NCBI RefSeq assembly: GCF_001499675.1 | Contig: NZ_LN609302.1 | Coordinates: 1,153,896-1,217,895 of the forward strand | Length of the DNA: 64,000 bases | Reading direction: 5' to 3' | Origin: Acetobacter ghanensis | GTDB lineage: Bacteria > Pseudomonadota > Alphaproteobacteria > Acetobacterales > Acetobacteraceae | Shown: piece by piece, positions 9,670-16,965 of the stretch | How the letters are laid out: each line of letters begins with the position of its first letter | How positions within the stretch are numbered: the first letter of the stretch is position 1 | Position numbers and translations under genes: made by a program | The notes under the pieces: generated by a model | What the model saw: only the letters and a program-made list of their open reading frames with translations | The model's database searches: none | What the model was told of the DNA's origin: nothing

Positions 9670-9987
9670 TCAGACTTGCGCTGAAATATCCAGTTCCAGT
9701 TTTTCAAGCTGCTGCTCAAGGGTGCGGGCTGCATCGGGGGCAAGGCCAACAGAGTCGGTCAGGGCGCGGAGCAGGCCTTTGCGGCAGGCATCGTGCTCCA
9801 TGTCCAGATCGCCTGCGCGGCCACATCCGGCCAGACAGTCCAGATAAGAGGCGCGGAAAGGAGCCAGTTTATCCGCCGCAAACGGAAGGGTGGCCAGAAT
9901 GCTGTCCAGCGCGGGTTCAACCCAGCCGGGAACACTCGGCGTGTCTTCTGTGGTGGTCGGTGAGACTGTTCTTTCCGCATCGCTCAT
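9670..9987 (-). CDS. small conserved-looking protein between argF and hslO
   Basis: 105-residue acidic protein with no signal peptide or membrane segment. The start ATG at 9985-9987 lies four bases after the argF stop, so it is probably translated by coupling; the longer open frame upstream overlaps argF and is ignored. Three cysteines at 51, 55 and 68 sit in a helical-looking region (YLDCLAGCGRAGDLDMEHDAC). The C-terminal ELEKLEL-type segment could form a short coiled coil. I do not recognise a family. Its position between argF and the redox chaperone gene hslO invites a redox or metal-related guess, but nothing in the sequence proves it. Confidence 0.7.
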   Translation of the reverse strand: MSDAERTVSPTTTEDTPSVPGWVEPALDSILATLPFAADKLAPFRASYLDCLAGCGRAGDLDMEHDACRKGLLRALTDSVGLAPDAARTLEQQLEKLELDISAQV

Positions 9988-9991
9988 CTGT

Positions 9992-10990
9992 TTATTCCTT
10001 GCCAAAGGAGGTCCAACCGGAGCCTCCCATTGTCCATGCCAGAACACCCTTTTGGGCGTGCAGGCGGTTCTCAGCCTCATCAAACACAACGGAATGTGGG
10101 CCTTCAAACACGTCCTGCGTGACTTCCTCCCCAATATGGGCAGGCAGGCAGTGCATGAACAGGGCATCGGGGGCGGCCAGAGCCATCAATTTTGCATCTA
10201 CCCGGTACGGTTCCAGCAAGGTCATGCGGGATGCGGCCTCTTCGTGCGAGTCGGACATGCTGATCCATGTGTCCGTTACAATGCAGTCAGCTTTTTCCAC
10301 CGCAGCACGTGGGTCTTCCATCCACTCCACATCGCCGCCTTCCTGCTTGGCCCAGTCCAGCACGGCCTGTGGGGGCTTCATTTTGGCAGGCGTTGCCGCC
10401 CGGAGCCGGAAGCCAAAGCGGACAGCGCCTTCAATAAGCGAGACCAGAACGTTGTTGCCGTCCCCCGTCCACGCAAACGTGCGACCGCGGACCGGACCAC
10501 GATGTTCTTCAAACGTCATGATGTCCGCCAGAATCTGCACGGGGTGGGAGTGCGGGGTCAGCCCGTTAATGACCGGGCTTGTGCTCCAGCGTGCAAGTTC
10601 GTGCAGGTTTGTGGTGTTGCCCGTCCGCAGCACAATGGCATCCACAAAGCGGGAGAGAACGCGGGCCGTATCGGCCAGTGTTTCCCCCCGTCCAATCTGC
10701 ATGTCCTGCGGGCTGAGAACAACGGCATCCCCCCCAAGCTGGCGCATACCGACTTCGAAGGAAACGCGGGTACGTGTGGAGGGTTTGGAAAGGATAAGCC
10801 CAAGCTGCCGCCCCGCCAGCGGCTGGCGGGGGTGGAGCGGGAAGCGGCGGTTCTGCTGCATCCGCTTCATGCTGCTGGCAACGTCCAGAATCTGGCGCAG
10901 GGTTGCCCCATCCAGATCCTTGAGGTCCAGAAAATGACGAAGCCCCGTCTGCACCGGTGTGATGGAAGAGGTGGAAAGAGCGGCGCTCAT
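9992..10990 (-). CDS. argF: ornithine carbamoyltransferase
   Basis: Condenses ornithine with carbamoyl phosphate to citrulline in arginine biosynthesis; cytosolic trimer. It has 332 residues. Seen: the carbamoyl-phosphate loop STRTRVSFE near residue 70, HPVQILAD in the middle (the HPxQ motif) and MHCLPAH near residue 275, whose cysteine and His lie at the ornithine site. It overlaps the end of argD by four bases (ATGA), so the two are translationally coupled, and it is followed four bases later by the small ORF. Transcription probably starts at the promoter before argD. Confidence 0.95.
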   Translation of the reverse strand: MSAALSTSSITPVQTGLRHFLDLKDLDGATLRQILDVASSMKRMQQNRRFPLHPRQPLAGRQLGLILSKPSTRTRVSFEVGMRQLGGDAVVLSPQDMQIGRGETLADTARVLSRFVDAIVLRTGNTTNLHELARWSTSPVINGLTPHSHPVQILADIMTFEEHRGPVRGRTFAWTGDGNNVLVSLIEGAVRFGFRLRAATPAKMKPPQAVLDWAKQEGGDVEWMEDPRAAVEKADCIVTDTWISMSDSHEEAASRMTLLEPYRVDAKLMALAAPDALFMHCLPAHIGEEVTQDVFEGPHSVVFDEAENRLHAQKGVLAWTMGGSGWTSFGKE

Positions 10991-12201
10991 GGGGTTGTCT
11001 CCAGAACTGACTTGTTTTTGTTATCGGGTGTGCTTCTCAGGTTGGATACAGCCTGAACCAGCATGGCCACGACCTTGCGGCAGTCTTCTTCGGTTACGGT
11101 CAGCGGCGGCACAAGGCGCAGTACGTTGTCGCCCGCTGTTACACATAGCAGCCCGGCTTCCTGCGCTGCGGCCTGCACATCGCCCACTGCGGGAACGCAA
11201 CGCAGCCCTATCAGCAGGCCCAGACCACGGCGCTGGGCAAAAATGTCCGGTGCATCGGCCACAAGGCTGTCCAGCAGTTCATCCAGCAACGCAGCGCGGG
11301 TGCAAATCTGGTCCATAAAGCCGGGGGCCAGCAAAACGTCCAGCACCGCGTTGGCGGCGGCGCAGGCCAGCGGGTTGCCACCAAATGTGGTGCCATGTGT
11401 GCCTGCGGTCATGGCTTTTGCCACGGCTTCCGTCGCCAGAATGGCCCCGATGGGGAAGCCCCCTCCAAGTCCTTTGGCCGAACTCATGACATCGGGGGTA
11501 ATGCCTGCCCACTGGTGGGCGAACAGGCGACCGGTACGGCCAACACCACTCTGCACTTCGTCCAGCGCCAACAGCACGCCGGTCTCATCGCAAAGGGCAC
11601 GCAAGGCGCGCAGATATTCCACACTGGCGCATTTAATGCCGCTTTCGCCCTGAATAGGCTCCAGCATAACGGCAGCCGTACGTGGGTTTATGGCGGCTTT
11701 TACGGCCTCAATATCGTTAAAGGGGACATGCACAAAGTCTGCAACCGGCGTGCCAAACCCTTCCAGATACTTTGGGTTGCCCGTGGCGGAGAGCATGGCC
11801 AGCGTACGACCGTGGAAGGCCCCATCCATGCAGATGATTTCGGTCCGCTCTGGGTGGCCTGCCATCATTTGCGCACGGCGGGCCATCTTGACCATGCCTT
11901 CGTTGGCTTCAGCCCCCGAATTGCAGAAAAAAGCACTATCGGCAAACGTGTTGGCCACCAGCCGCTCGGCCAGTTTTTCCGCCTGCGGAATGCGGAACAG
12001 GTTTGAAACATGCATAACCCGCGCAGCCTGCTGGCTTATGGTCTGCACCAGATGCGGGTGCGCATGGCCGAGGGAGCAAGTGGCAATGCCAGCAGCAAAA
12101 TCCAGAAATCGTCGTCCATCAGATGCGTACAGCCAAGAGCCTTCTCCCCGCTCAAAGGCGAGGTCGGCACGCTTATAGGTCGGCATCAGGGGAGGAATCA
12201 T
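10987..12201 (-). CDS. argD: acetylornithine aminotransferase
   Basis: PLP-dependent class III aminotransferase that makes N-acetylornithine from the semialdehyde; many homologues also act on succinyldiaminopimelate. It has 404 residues. Seen: the PLP lysine in SSAKGLGGGFPIG near residue 245, the substrate-side motif HGRTLAMLSATG and LDEVQSGVGRTGR with the cofactor aspartate. GAGG lies before the ATG at 12201. It is the first gene of the arginine operon and has a promoter and terminator-like hairpin in its leader. recX is divergent. Confidence 0.94.
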   Translation of the reverse strand: MIPPLMPTYKRADLAFERGEGSWLYASDGRRFLDFAAGIATCSLGHAHPHLVQTISQQAARVMHVSNLFRIPQAEKLAERLVANTFADSAFFCNSGAEANEGMVKMARRAQMMAGHPERTEIICMDGAFHGRTLAMLSATGNPKYLEGFGTPVADFVHVPFNDIEAVKAAINPRTAAVMLEPIQGESGIKCASVEYLRALRALCDETGVLLALDEVQSGVGRTGRLFAHQWAGITPDVMSSAKGLGGGFPIGAILATEAVAKAMTAGTHGTTFGGNPLACAAANAVLDVLLAPGFMDQICTRAALLDELLDSLVADAPDIFAQRRGLGLLIGLRCVPAVGDVQAAAQEAGLLCVTAGDNVLRLVPPLTVTEEDCRKVVAMLVQAVSNLRSTPDNKNKSVLETTP

Positions 12202-12259
12202 GGAATCTGGTCTTTATGTTGGTGGTTATCAAACCTGAATGATGGAATCTGGAACAGCG

Positions 12260-12302
12260 CAAAACGAAAAACGCCCGCTACCATAAAAGGGTGGAGCGGG
12301 CG
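12260..12302 (-). terminator. terminator-like hairpin in the argD leader
   Basis: Read on the minus strand, CGCCCGCT (12302-12295) pairs perfectly with AGCGGGCG (12279-12272). A further ACC/GGU helix closes the loop, and the tract TTTTTCGTTTT follows at once. It has the form of an intrinsic terminator, but the only gene reading toward it from the right is on the other strand. It therefore lies between the likely argD promoter and the argD start, about 70 bases upstream of the ATG. Confidence 0.6.
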
Positions 12303-12320
12303 GCCCGTTGCGCATCCCGC

Positions 12321-12350
12321 ATAATGCCGTGTTCATGTTGCGGGAGTCAA
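12321..12350 (-). promoter_or_regulatory. probable sigma70-type promoter of argD-argF
   Basis: On the minus strand, a -35 box TTGACT (12350-12345) is followed after 18 bases by a -10 box CATTAT (12326-12321, four of six matches to TATAAT). Transcription would begin near 12314 and run straight into the hairpin described above. Found by eye only. Confidence 0.45.
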
Positions 12351-12413
12351 ACTTCTGAATTGAAAATTTCGCATACCTCATATGTGTTTCATCGTTTTAA
12401 GCCGGGGTGAGCA

Positions 12414-13094
12414 GTGGCACGGAACCGCAACATGAGCCTAATATCCATAACTATGGAAAAGAGCGCGCCTCCTCCCTTTACCTGCCCACCGCCACAGCGA
12501 TCTTCCTTGCGGGAGGCGGCTCTGACGCATCTGGCGCGGTTTGGCACAACCCGGCAGGGGTTGGAGCAGGTGTTGCTGCGCCGCCTTGCCCGCTGGGGGC
12601 AAAAAGCCACACGCGCCGGGGACTGTGCGGAGGCCGTGGCCGAACAGGTGGCAGCCCTGCACCCCGTAGTAACGGCAGTTGTGGATGATATGGTGCGGCT
12701 GGGTGCGGTGGATGATGCGGTTTTTGCCCGCTCCCGCGTGCGACGGCTTGTGCGGTCCGGGCGGTCTACCCGCGCGGTGCAGGCGCATCTGGCGGCCAAA
12801 GGTGTTGCTGCTGATGTGCGGGATGAGGCGCTGGATACAGCCGTGGGCGCACTTGGCCCGGCCGAGCGGGAGCTGTGTGCTGCGCTTGTGCTGGCACGCA
12901 AGCGCAGGCTGGGGCCGTTTGCGCGGGAGCCCGTTGGGCTGGATGAGGATGAGACAGGTCGTCTGACCCGCCAGAACAAAGCCTTGGGCGTGCTGGCGCG
13001 GGCGGGGTTTGCGCGCGATGTCGCCCAGCGTGTGCTGGATATGCAGGGTGAAGAGGCGGAGGACTGGATGGACCGTTTGAGGGCCGAGTCGTGA
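12414..13094 (+). CDS. recX: regulatory protein RecX
   Basis: Inhibitor and modulator of RecA filaments, 226 residues with the start at 12414. Seen: the triple three-helix repeat architecture, with REAALTHLARFGTTRQGLEQVLLRRLARWG, then DDMVRLGAVDDAVFARSRVRRLVRSGRSTRAVQ-type helices and a C-terminal RQNKALGVLARAGFARDVAQRVL helix set. Each is described here by its start only as a helix region; the first lies at about residues 32-60 and the last at about 188-210. The first 25 residues look unrelated to the family, so the true start may be downstream, for example the ATG at about 12453. I see no SOS box upstream. It shares a four-base overlap (GTGA) with the next gene. Confidence 0.82.
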   Translation: MARNRNMSLISITMEKSAPPPFTCPPPQRSSLREAALTHLARFGTTRQGLEQVLLRRLARWGQKATRAGDCAEAVAEQVAALHPVVTAVVDDMVRLGAVDDAVFARSRVRRLVRSGRSTRAVQAHLAAKGVAADVRDEALDTAVGALGPAERELCAALVLARKRRLGPFAREPVGLDEDETGRLTRQNKALGVLARAGFARDVAQRVLDMQGEEAEDWMDRLRAES

Positions 13095-13555
13095 ACGGCC
13101 GGTATGTTTGTCTGGCTCTGCCTCTGCTGTTGGCCGCCTGTGCTGGCGGAGGGCATGGTAGCTGGCACGGGGCGTTGCAGTGCGCACCCTATGCGCGGGA
13201 ACATTCCGCCATCAACCTGCGCGGAGACGCGGCATCCTGGTGGTGGCAGGCGCAGGGGCAGTATGCGCGGGCTTCCAACCCCAAAGCGGGCGATGTGCTG
13301 GTGTTCCGTTCATCCCACAGGTTGCCTTCGGGGCATGTTTCCGTCGTTCGGGAGGTGCGCAATAACCGTCTGGTTCTGGTGGACCACGCCAACTGGGAAC
13401 CGGGGGAGGTAACGCGCCATGCGCCGGTGCAGGATGTGTCCCCCCGTAATGACTGGACACGGGTGCGGGTATGGTGGTCCCCTGTGCATGCCTTTGGCAA
13501 AACGGTTTATCCCACCTATGGGTTTATAGAACCTTATGGGCCGGGGAACAGTTAG
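13091..13555 (+). CDS. CHAP-domain lipoprotein, probable peptidoglycan amidase
   Basis: 154-residue exported protein starting with GTG, which overlaps the recX stop (GTGA). The signal sequence ends in the lipobox LAAC, giving Cys17 as the lipidated residue. A CHAP (NlpC/P60-like) domain follows: the likely nucleophile C31 in LQCAPYAR and the base H82 in SGHVSVV, with DHANW further on as the polar partner. This predicts a cysteine amidase or endopeptidase acting on peptidoglycan. The family is common in acetic acid bacteria, often annotated as a CHAP or amidase protein. The coupling with recX is probably only positional. Confidence 0.8.
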   Translation: MNGRYVCLALPLLLAACAGGGHGSWHGALQCAPYAREHSAINLRGDAASWWWQAQGQYARASNPKAGDVLVFRSSHRLPSGHVSVVREVRNNRLVLVDHANWEPGEVTRHAPVQDVSPRNDWTRVRVWWSPVHAFGKTVYPTYGFIEPYGPGNS

Positions 13556-13683
13556 GCAGGACGTTTGTCCGGGAGCAAACAAGGAAAAACTTGCATCACG
13601 GCGTGTTCCCCCTCATGTACAAAAGCGAATAAGGCAAGCAGACTGGCCGCGTATGCGCGCCGCTAAGGTTAAGGAAGAGTGGA

Positions 13684-13935
13684 ATGGGCAGCTTGAGCAT
13701 CTGGCACTGGCTTATTGTTCTGGTGGTCGTGCTGGTGTTGTTTGGCGGTGGCGGCAAAATCAGCACCATCATGGGGGATATGGCCAAGGGCATTAAATCC
13801 TTCAAAAAGCACATGGCGGATGATGAGCCGATGGAAGACAGCACCCCACGCCCGGGTACGGGGCACATTGCGCCTCCTCCTGTGTCTGCTGCCGAGCACG
13901 CTAATGCTCCGGTGGACAAGCCAGTCCAGCACTAA
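13684..13935 (+). CDS. tatA: twin-arginine translocase subunit TatA
   Basis: 83-residue inner-membrane protein of the Tat system for export of folded proteins. Seen: a single N-terminal membrane helix (about 6-22, [15 protein letters not shown]), the FGxxK hinge as FGGGGKI, then an amphipathic helix [15 protein letters not shown] and an acidic, proline-rich tail. AAGGAAGAG sits before the ATG. tatB and tatC are not in the window, although in many alphaproteobacteria tatA is followed by them. mtnB begins 27 bases downstream, so the gene may share a transcript with the methionine-salvage genes. Confidence 0.92.
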   Translation: MGSLSIWHWLIVLVVVLVLFGGGGKISTIMGDMAKGIKSFKKHMADDEPMEDSTPRPGTGHIAPPPVSAAEHANAPVDKPVQH

Positions 13936-13962
13936 CCCTCGCTGAGGAAGGCTAACAGCACC

Positions 13963-14586
13963 ATGACGGATAACGCCACCACGGGTTTTGTCCGGGGCGC
14001 GCAGGATATTGTGCGGGCAGGTCAACGGCTGGATGCGCGCGGCTGGGTGCCAGCCACGGCAGGTAACATTAGTTGCAGGCTGCCGGATGGCCGCATCGCT
14101 ATTACGCGTTCAGGCTGCCATAAGGGTTTTTTGAGCGAGGCGGATGTTATAACCGTGGATCTGGCGGGGCAGCCTCACCAGCCGCAGAACAGGCCGAGTG
14201 CTGAGACCCTGCTGCACTGTCAGGTCTATCGGTTGCTGCCCAATGTGGGCGCTGTGCTGCATGGTCATTCCGTGGCGTCCACCGTTCTGTCCATGACCGA
14301 GCCGTCTGACGCCATTGTTCTGGAAGGTTACGAGGTCCAGAAGGTGTTTGAAGGGCAGTCCACGCATGACGCCACCGTGCGTGTGCCGCTTTTTGCCAAT
14401 GATCAGGATATTGCCCGTCTGGCGCGCGAGGTGGAGCCATTTTTTGCGGACATGCCCGCAGGCTACATTATTCGTGGCCATGGTGTGTATGTGTGGGGCA
14501 AGAACATGGACGCAGCCCTAGCCCGATTGGAAGGGCTGGAATTTCTGCTGGCCTGCGTGCTGGAAAGAAGGAAGCTGGGAAAATGA
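13963..14586 (+). CDS. mtnB: methylthioribulose-1-phosphate dehydratase
   Basis: Class II aldolase-like zinc enzyme that dehydrates 5-methylthioribulose 1-phosphate in the methionine salvage pathway. It has 207 residues. Seen: the N-terminal GWVPATAGNISCRL, the first zinc His pair in LHGHSVAST near residue 88, and the second-site RGHGVYVWG near residue 170. It overlaps mtnD by four bases (ATGA), so expression is coupled. MtnA, MtnK and MtnP are not in this window. Confidence 0.93.
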   Translation: MTDNATTGFVRGAQDIVRAGQRLDARGWVPATAGNISCRLPDGRIAITRSGCHKGFLSEADVITVDLAGQPHQPQNRPSAETLLHCQVYRLLPNVGAVLHGHSVASTVLSMTEPSDAIVLEGYEVQKVFEGQSTHDATVRVPLFANDQDIARLAREVEPFFADMPAGYIIRGHGVYVWGKNMDAALARLEGLEFLLACVLERRKLGK

Positions 14587-15128
14587 GCAGCCTGCGTGTG
14601 TTTGAAGACAGCCGCCCCGGTGTGCCGTTGTTGCAGACGCAGGATGCTGTGGAAATTGCAGCGGCTCTGGCCCCGTTTGGTATCCGTTTTGAACGGTGGG
14701 ACGACGTGCAGCCACCCCCAAAGGACGCGGATGAAGCCACCGTGCTGGCGACCTATCGCCCTTGGCTGGACCGGCTGATGGGAGAAACCGGAGCAGGGTC
14801 GGCCGATGTGCTGCGCGTTACCCCCCAGACGCCCAACAAGGAAGCCCTGCGCAGCAAGTTCCTGTCCGAACATACGCATAGCGAGGATGAAGTCCGGTTT
14901 TTTGTGCATGGCGGGGGGCACTTCATCATGCACATCAACGACCGGGTTTACGATGTGGAATGCACGCAGGGTGATCTGATTTCCGTGCCTGAAGGGTATA
15001 AGCACTGGTTTGACGCAGGACCTCAGCCCGATATGGTGACCCTGCGTATTTTTACCCATAAGGAAGGCTGGGTGGCCCGTTATACGGGGGCGGACATCGC
15101 CCGCCAGTTCCCGGCCTTTCCCAGCTGA
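14583..15128 (+). CDS. mtnD: acireductone dioxygenase
   Basis: Metal-dependent cupin enzyme; the iron form gives the ketoacid precursor of methionine, the nickel form an off-pathway product with CO. It has 181 residues. The start ATG at 14583 overlaps mtnB and is preceded by GGAAGCTGGG; the longer open frame is rejected. Seen: the cupin metal motif HTHSEDEVRFF (HxH and Glu) near residues 100-110 and the final His in YKHWFDAG. The pathway order with mtnB and mtnC agrees. Confidence 0.93.
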   Translation: MSSLRVFEDSRPGVPLLQTQDAVEIAAALAPFGIRFERWDDVQPPPKDADEATVLATYRPWLDRLMGETGAGSADVLRVTPQTPNKEALRSKFLSEHTHSEDEVRFFVHGGGHFIMHINDRVYDVECTQGDLISVPEGYKHWFDAGPQPDMVTLRIFTHKEGWVARYTGADIARQFPAFPS

Positions 15129-15143
15129 ACAGATACGGAAAGC

Positions 15144-15857
15144 ATGATGCAGAATACGGGTTCAGGCACGCCACGCGTGGTGCTGCTGGATATTGAAGGC
15201 ACAACCCTGCCGGTGGCGTTCGTGCATAAAGTGCTGTTTCCCTACGCACGGGCGCATCTGCCTGCTTTGCTTGCGCAGCAGCACGACAATCCGGTTGTAA
15301 AACAGGCACTGGCGGAAACCGCGCAACTCGCCCCCGGCGTGCCTGCGGCCGAACAGCTTGAACGCTGGATGGATGCGGACGCCAAGGTGGTTCCGCTCAA
15401 AAGTTTGCAAGGGCTTTGCTGGGAACAGGGCTATCGTCAGGGCGAACTGGTGGCGGAGCTGTATGCCGATGTGGTGCCCACGCTCAAGGCATGGAAGGGC
15501 GCGGGGTTGACGCTGGCGGTTTATTCCTCTGGCTCCAAAGCCGCGCAGAAGCTGATTTATGGCTACACGGAGCAGGGGGACGTTACCCCACTGTTCAGTG
15601 CGTTCTTCGATCTGGAAGTGGGCGGTAAAAAAGACGCGGCCAGCTATCGCACCATTGTGCAGCAGGCAGGCTGGGCCCCGGCGGATGTGCTGTTTCTCTC
15701 GGATGTGGTGGCTGAACTGGATGCGGCTGCACAGGCCGGGTTGCAGGTTTGCCAGATTGCCCGCCCGGAGGATGGAACGGTGGCGGGTTCACAACACAAG
15801 GTAGCGGCCTCCCTGCCTGAGGCAGCCCGTCTGTTTGGTCTGCCTGAAGGAGCGTAA
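15144..15857 (+). CDS. mtnC: enolase-phosphatase E1
   Basis: HAD-superfamily enzyme that enolises and dephosphorylates 2,3-diketo-5-methylthiopentyl-1-phosphate, between MtnB and MtnD in methionine salvage. It has 237 residues. Seen: the HAD nucleophile motif LLDIEGTTLP near residue 17, the second motif VYSSGSKAAQKL and the third FLSDVVAELDAA with the Mg-binding Asp. It starts 15 bases after mtnD; a second ATG one codon later (15147) is also possible. ribF follows after seven bases. Confidence 0.93.
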   Translation: MMQNTGSGTPRVVLLDIEGTTLPVAFVHKVLFPYARAHLPALLAQQHDNPVVKQALAETAQLAPGVPAAEQLERWMDADAKVVPLKSLQGLCWEQGYRQGELVAELYADVVPTLKAWKGAGLTLAVYSSGSKAAQKLIYGYTEQGDVTPLFSAFFDLEVGGKKDAASYRTIVQQAGWAPADVLFLSDVVAELDAAAQAGLQVCQIARPEDGTVAGSQHKVAASLPEAARLFGLPEGA

Positions 15858-15864
15858 AAGGTCG

Positions 15865-16809
15865 ATGACGATCAGCCTGCACACCAACTGGCGGGATATT
15901 CCCGCAGAGGCCTATGGCTGTGCCGCCGCACTGGGTAATTTTGATGGCGTGCATCTGGGCCACGCCCATTTGCTGCGGTCTGTTTTTGCCGCCCGCCCGG
16001 ACCTGCCTCCGGCTGTTGTTACGTTTGAGCCGCACCCGCGTGAACTTTTCCGCCCTCAGGACCCACCTTTCAGGCTGACCCTCTCGGCCGAGCGGCTGGA
16101 AGCTCTGCGCGCCCTTGGTGTGCGGCATGTTTTTCAGATCGGGTTTGACAAGGCTTTTTCCGAGCTGACAGCGGAACAGTTTGTGGAGGATGTGCTGCAT
16201 AACGCCCTGCGCCTGCGCCATGTTGGTTGCGGGCCAGACTTTGCCTTCGGGCACAGACGGGGTGGGAATGTGGCGTTTCTGGCGGAACGCACGCATGAAC
16301 TGGGCATGGGCTTTACAGCTGTGCAGGCATTGTCCGATCAGGGTGGGCCTTTTTCCTCTTCCCGCATCCGCCGTCTGTTGCAGGATGGCTACCCGCGTGA
16401 AGCTGCGGGGGAGTTGGGGCGTTTGTGGTGCATTCGGGGTGTTGTGCAGCATGGGGACAAGCGCGGCAGGCTGCTGGGCTTTCCCACCGCTAATATTCCG
16501 CTCGGGCGGCACCTTGAGCCAGCACGAGGGGTGTACGCCGTTACAGTCCGGCTGCCGGATGGGCAGACCCGTTATGGCGTTGCCAATGTTGGCCGTCGTC
16601 CAACCATTAATGATGGGCAGGAAAGTCGGCTGGAAGCGCATCTTTTTGATTTTGAAGGTGACCTGTACGGGCAGGAGCTTTCCGTCTCGTTGCACTGTCT
16701 GCTGCGGGAGGAAAAACGCTTTGCCGGGTTGGATGCGCTCAAAAACCAGATCGCACAGGATGCCGCGCAGGCCCGGCTGGCGCTGGATACGGAACTCCCT
16801 CCAAATTGA
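15865..16809 (+). CDS. ribF: bifunctional riboflavin kinase / FMN adenylyltransferase
   Basis: Converts riboflavin to FMN and then to FAD in the cytosol. 314 residues. N-terminal nucleotidyltransferase domain with GNFDGVHLGH near residue 22 and FSSSRIRRLL near residue 160; C-terminal riboflavin kinase domain with the GDKRGRLLGFPTANI segment near residue 200 and YGVANVGRRPT. The start at 15865 removes ten residues of the open frame that overlap mtnC. It is the last gene of the tatA-mtnBDC-ribF run; a hairpin and a separate promoter lie before ileS. Confidence 0.95.
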   Translation: MTISLHTNWRDIPAEAYGCAAALGNFDGVHLGHAHLLRSVFAARPDLPPAVVTFEPHPRELFRPQDPPFRLTLSAERLEALRALGVRHVFQIGFDKAFSELTAEQFVEDVLHNALRLRHVGCGPDFAFGHRRGGNVAFLAERTHELGMGFTAVQALSDQGGPFSSSRIRRLLQDGYPREAAGELGRLWCIRGVVQHGDKRGRLLGFPTANIPLGRHLEPARGVYAVTVRLPDGQTRYGVANVGRRPTINDGQESRLEAHLFDFEGDLYGQELSVSLHCLLREEKRFAGLDALKNQIAQDAAQARLALDTELPPN

Positions 16810-16829
16810 GCAAAAAGCAGCAGGCAGGG

Positions 16830-16855
16830 CCGGGTTGAACAGCCCAACCCGGTTT
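16830..16855 (+). terminator. weak terminator-like hairpin after ribF
   Basis: CCGGGTTG (16830-16837) pairs with CAACCCGG (16845-16852), an eight-pair stem with a seven-base loop, followed by only three T. It may terminate or attenuate the mtn-ribF transcript before ileS. Confidence 0.4.
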
Positions 16856-16860
16856 GGCGC

Positions 16861-16889
16861 TTGACCCTGAGCTTTTCCTTTTTGATAAG
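16861..16889 (+). promoter_or_regulatory. possible ileS promoter
   Basis: TTGACC (16861-16866) and GATAAG (16884-16889) are separated by 17 bases, resembling sigma70 -35 and -10 boxes. They lie directly after the ribF hairpin and about 75 bases before the ileS start. Found by eye only. Confidence 0.4.
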
Positions 16890-16965
16890 ACAGTAACGAC
16901 CAAGGCGGTGTGGGGCCAAAAGCCAGCCATACCGTGAACCCGAACCAAAGTGACCTCAGCCTCCC

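Noticed and set aside
16810..16965. A T-box leader before ileS
   Set aside because: No T-box core sequence or specifier arrangement is visible, and T-boxes are rare outside Gram-positive bacteria.
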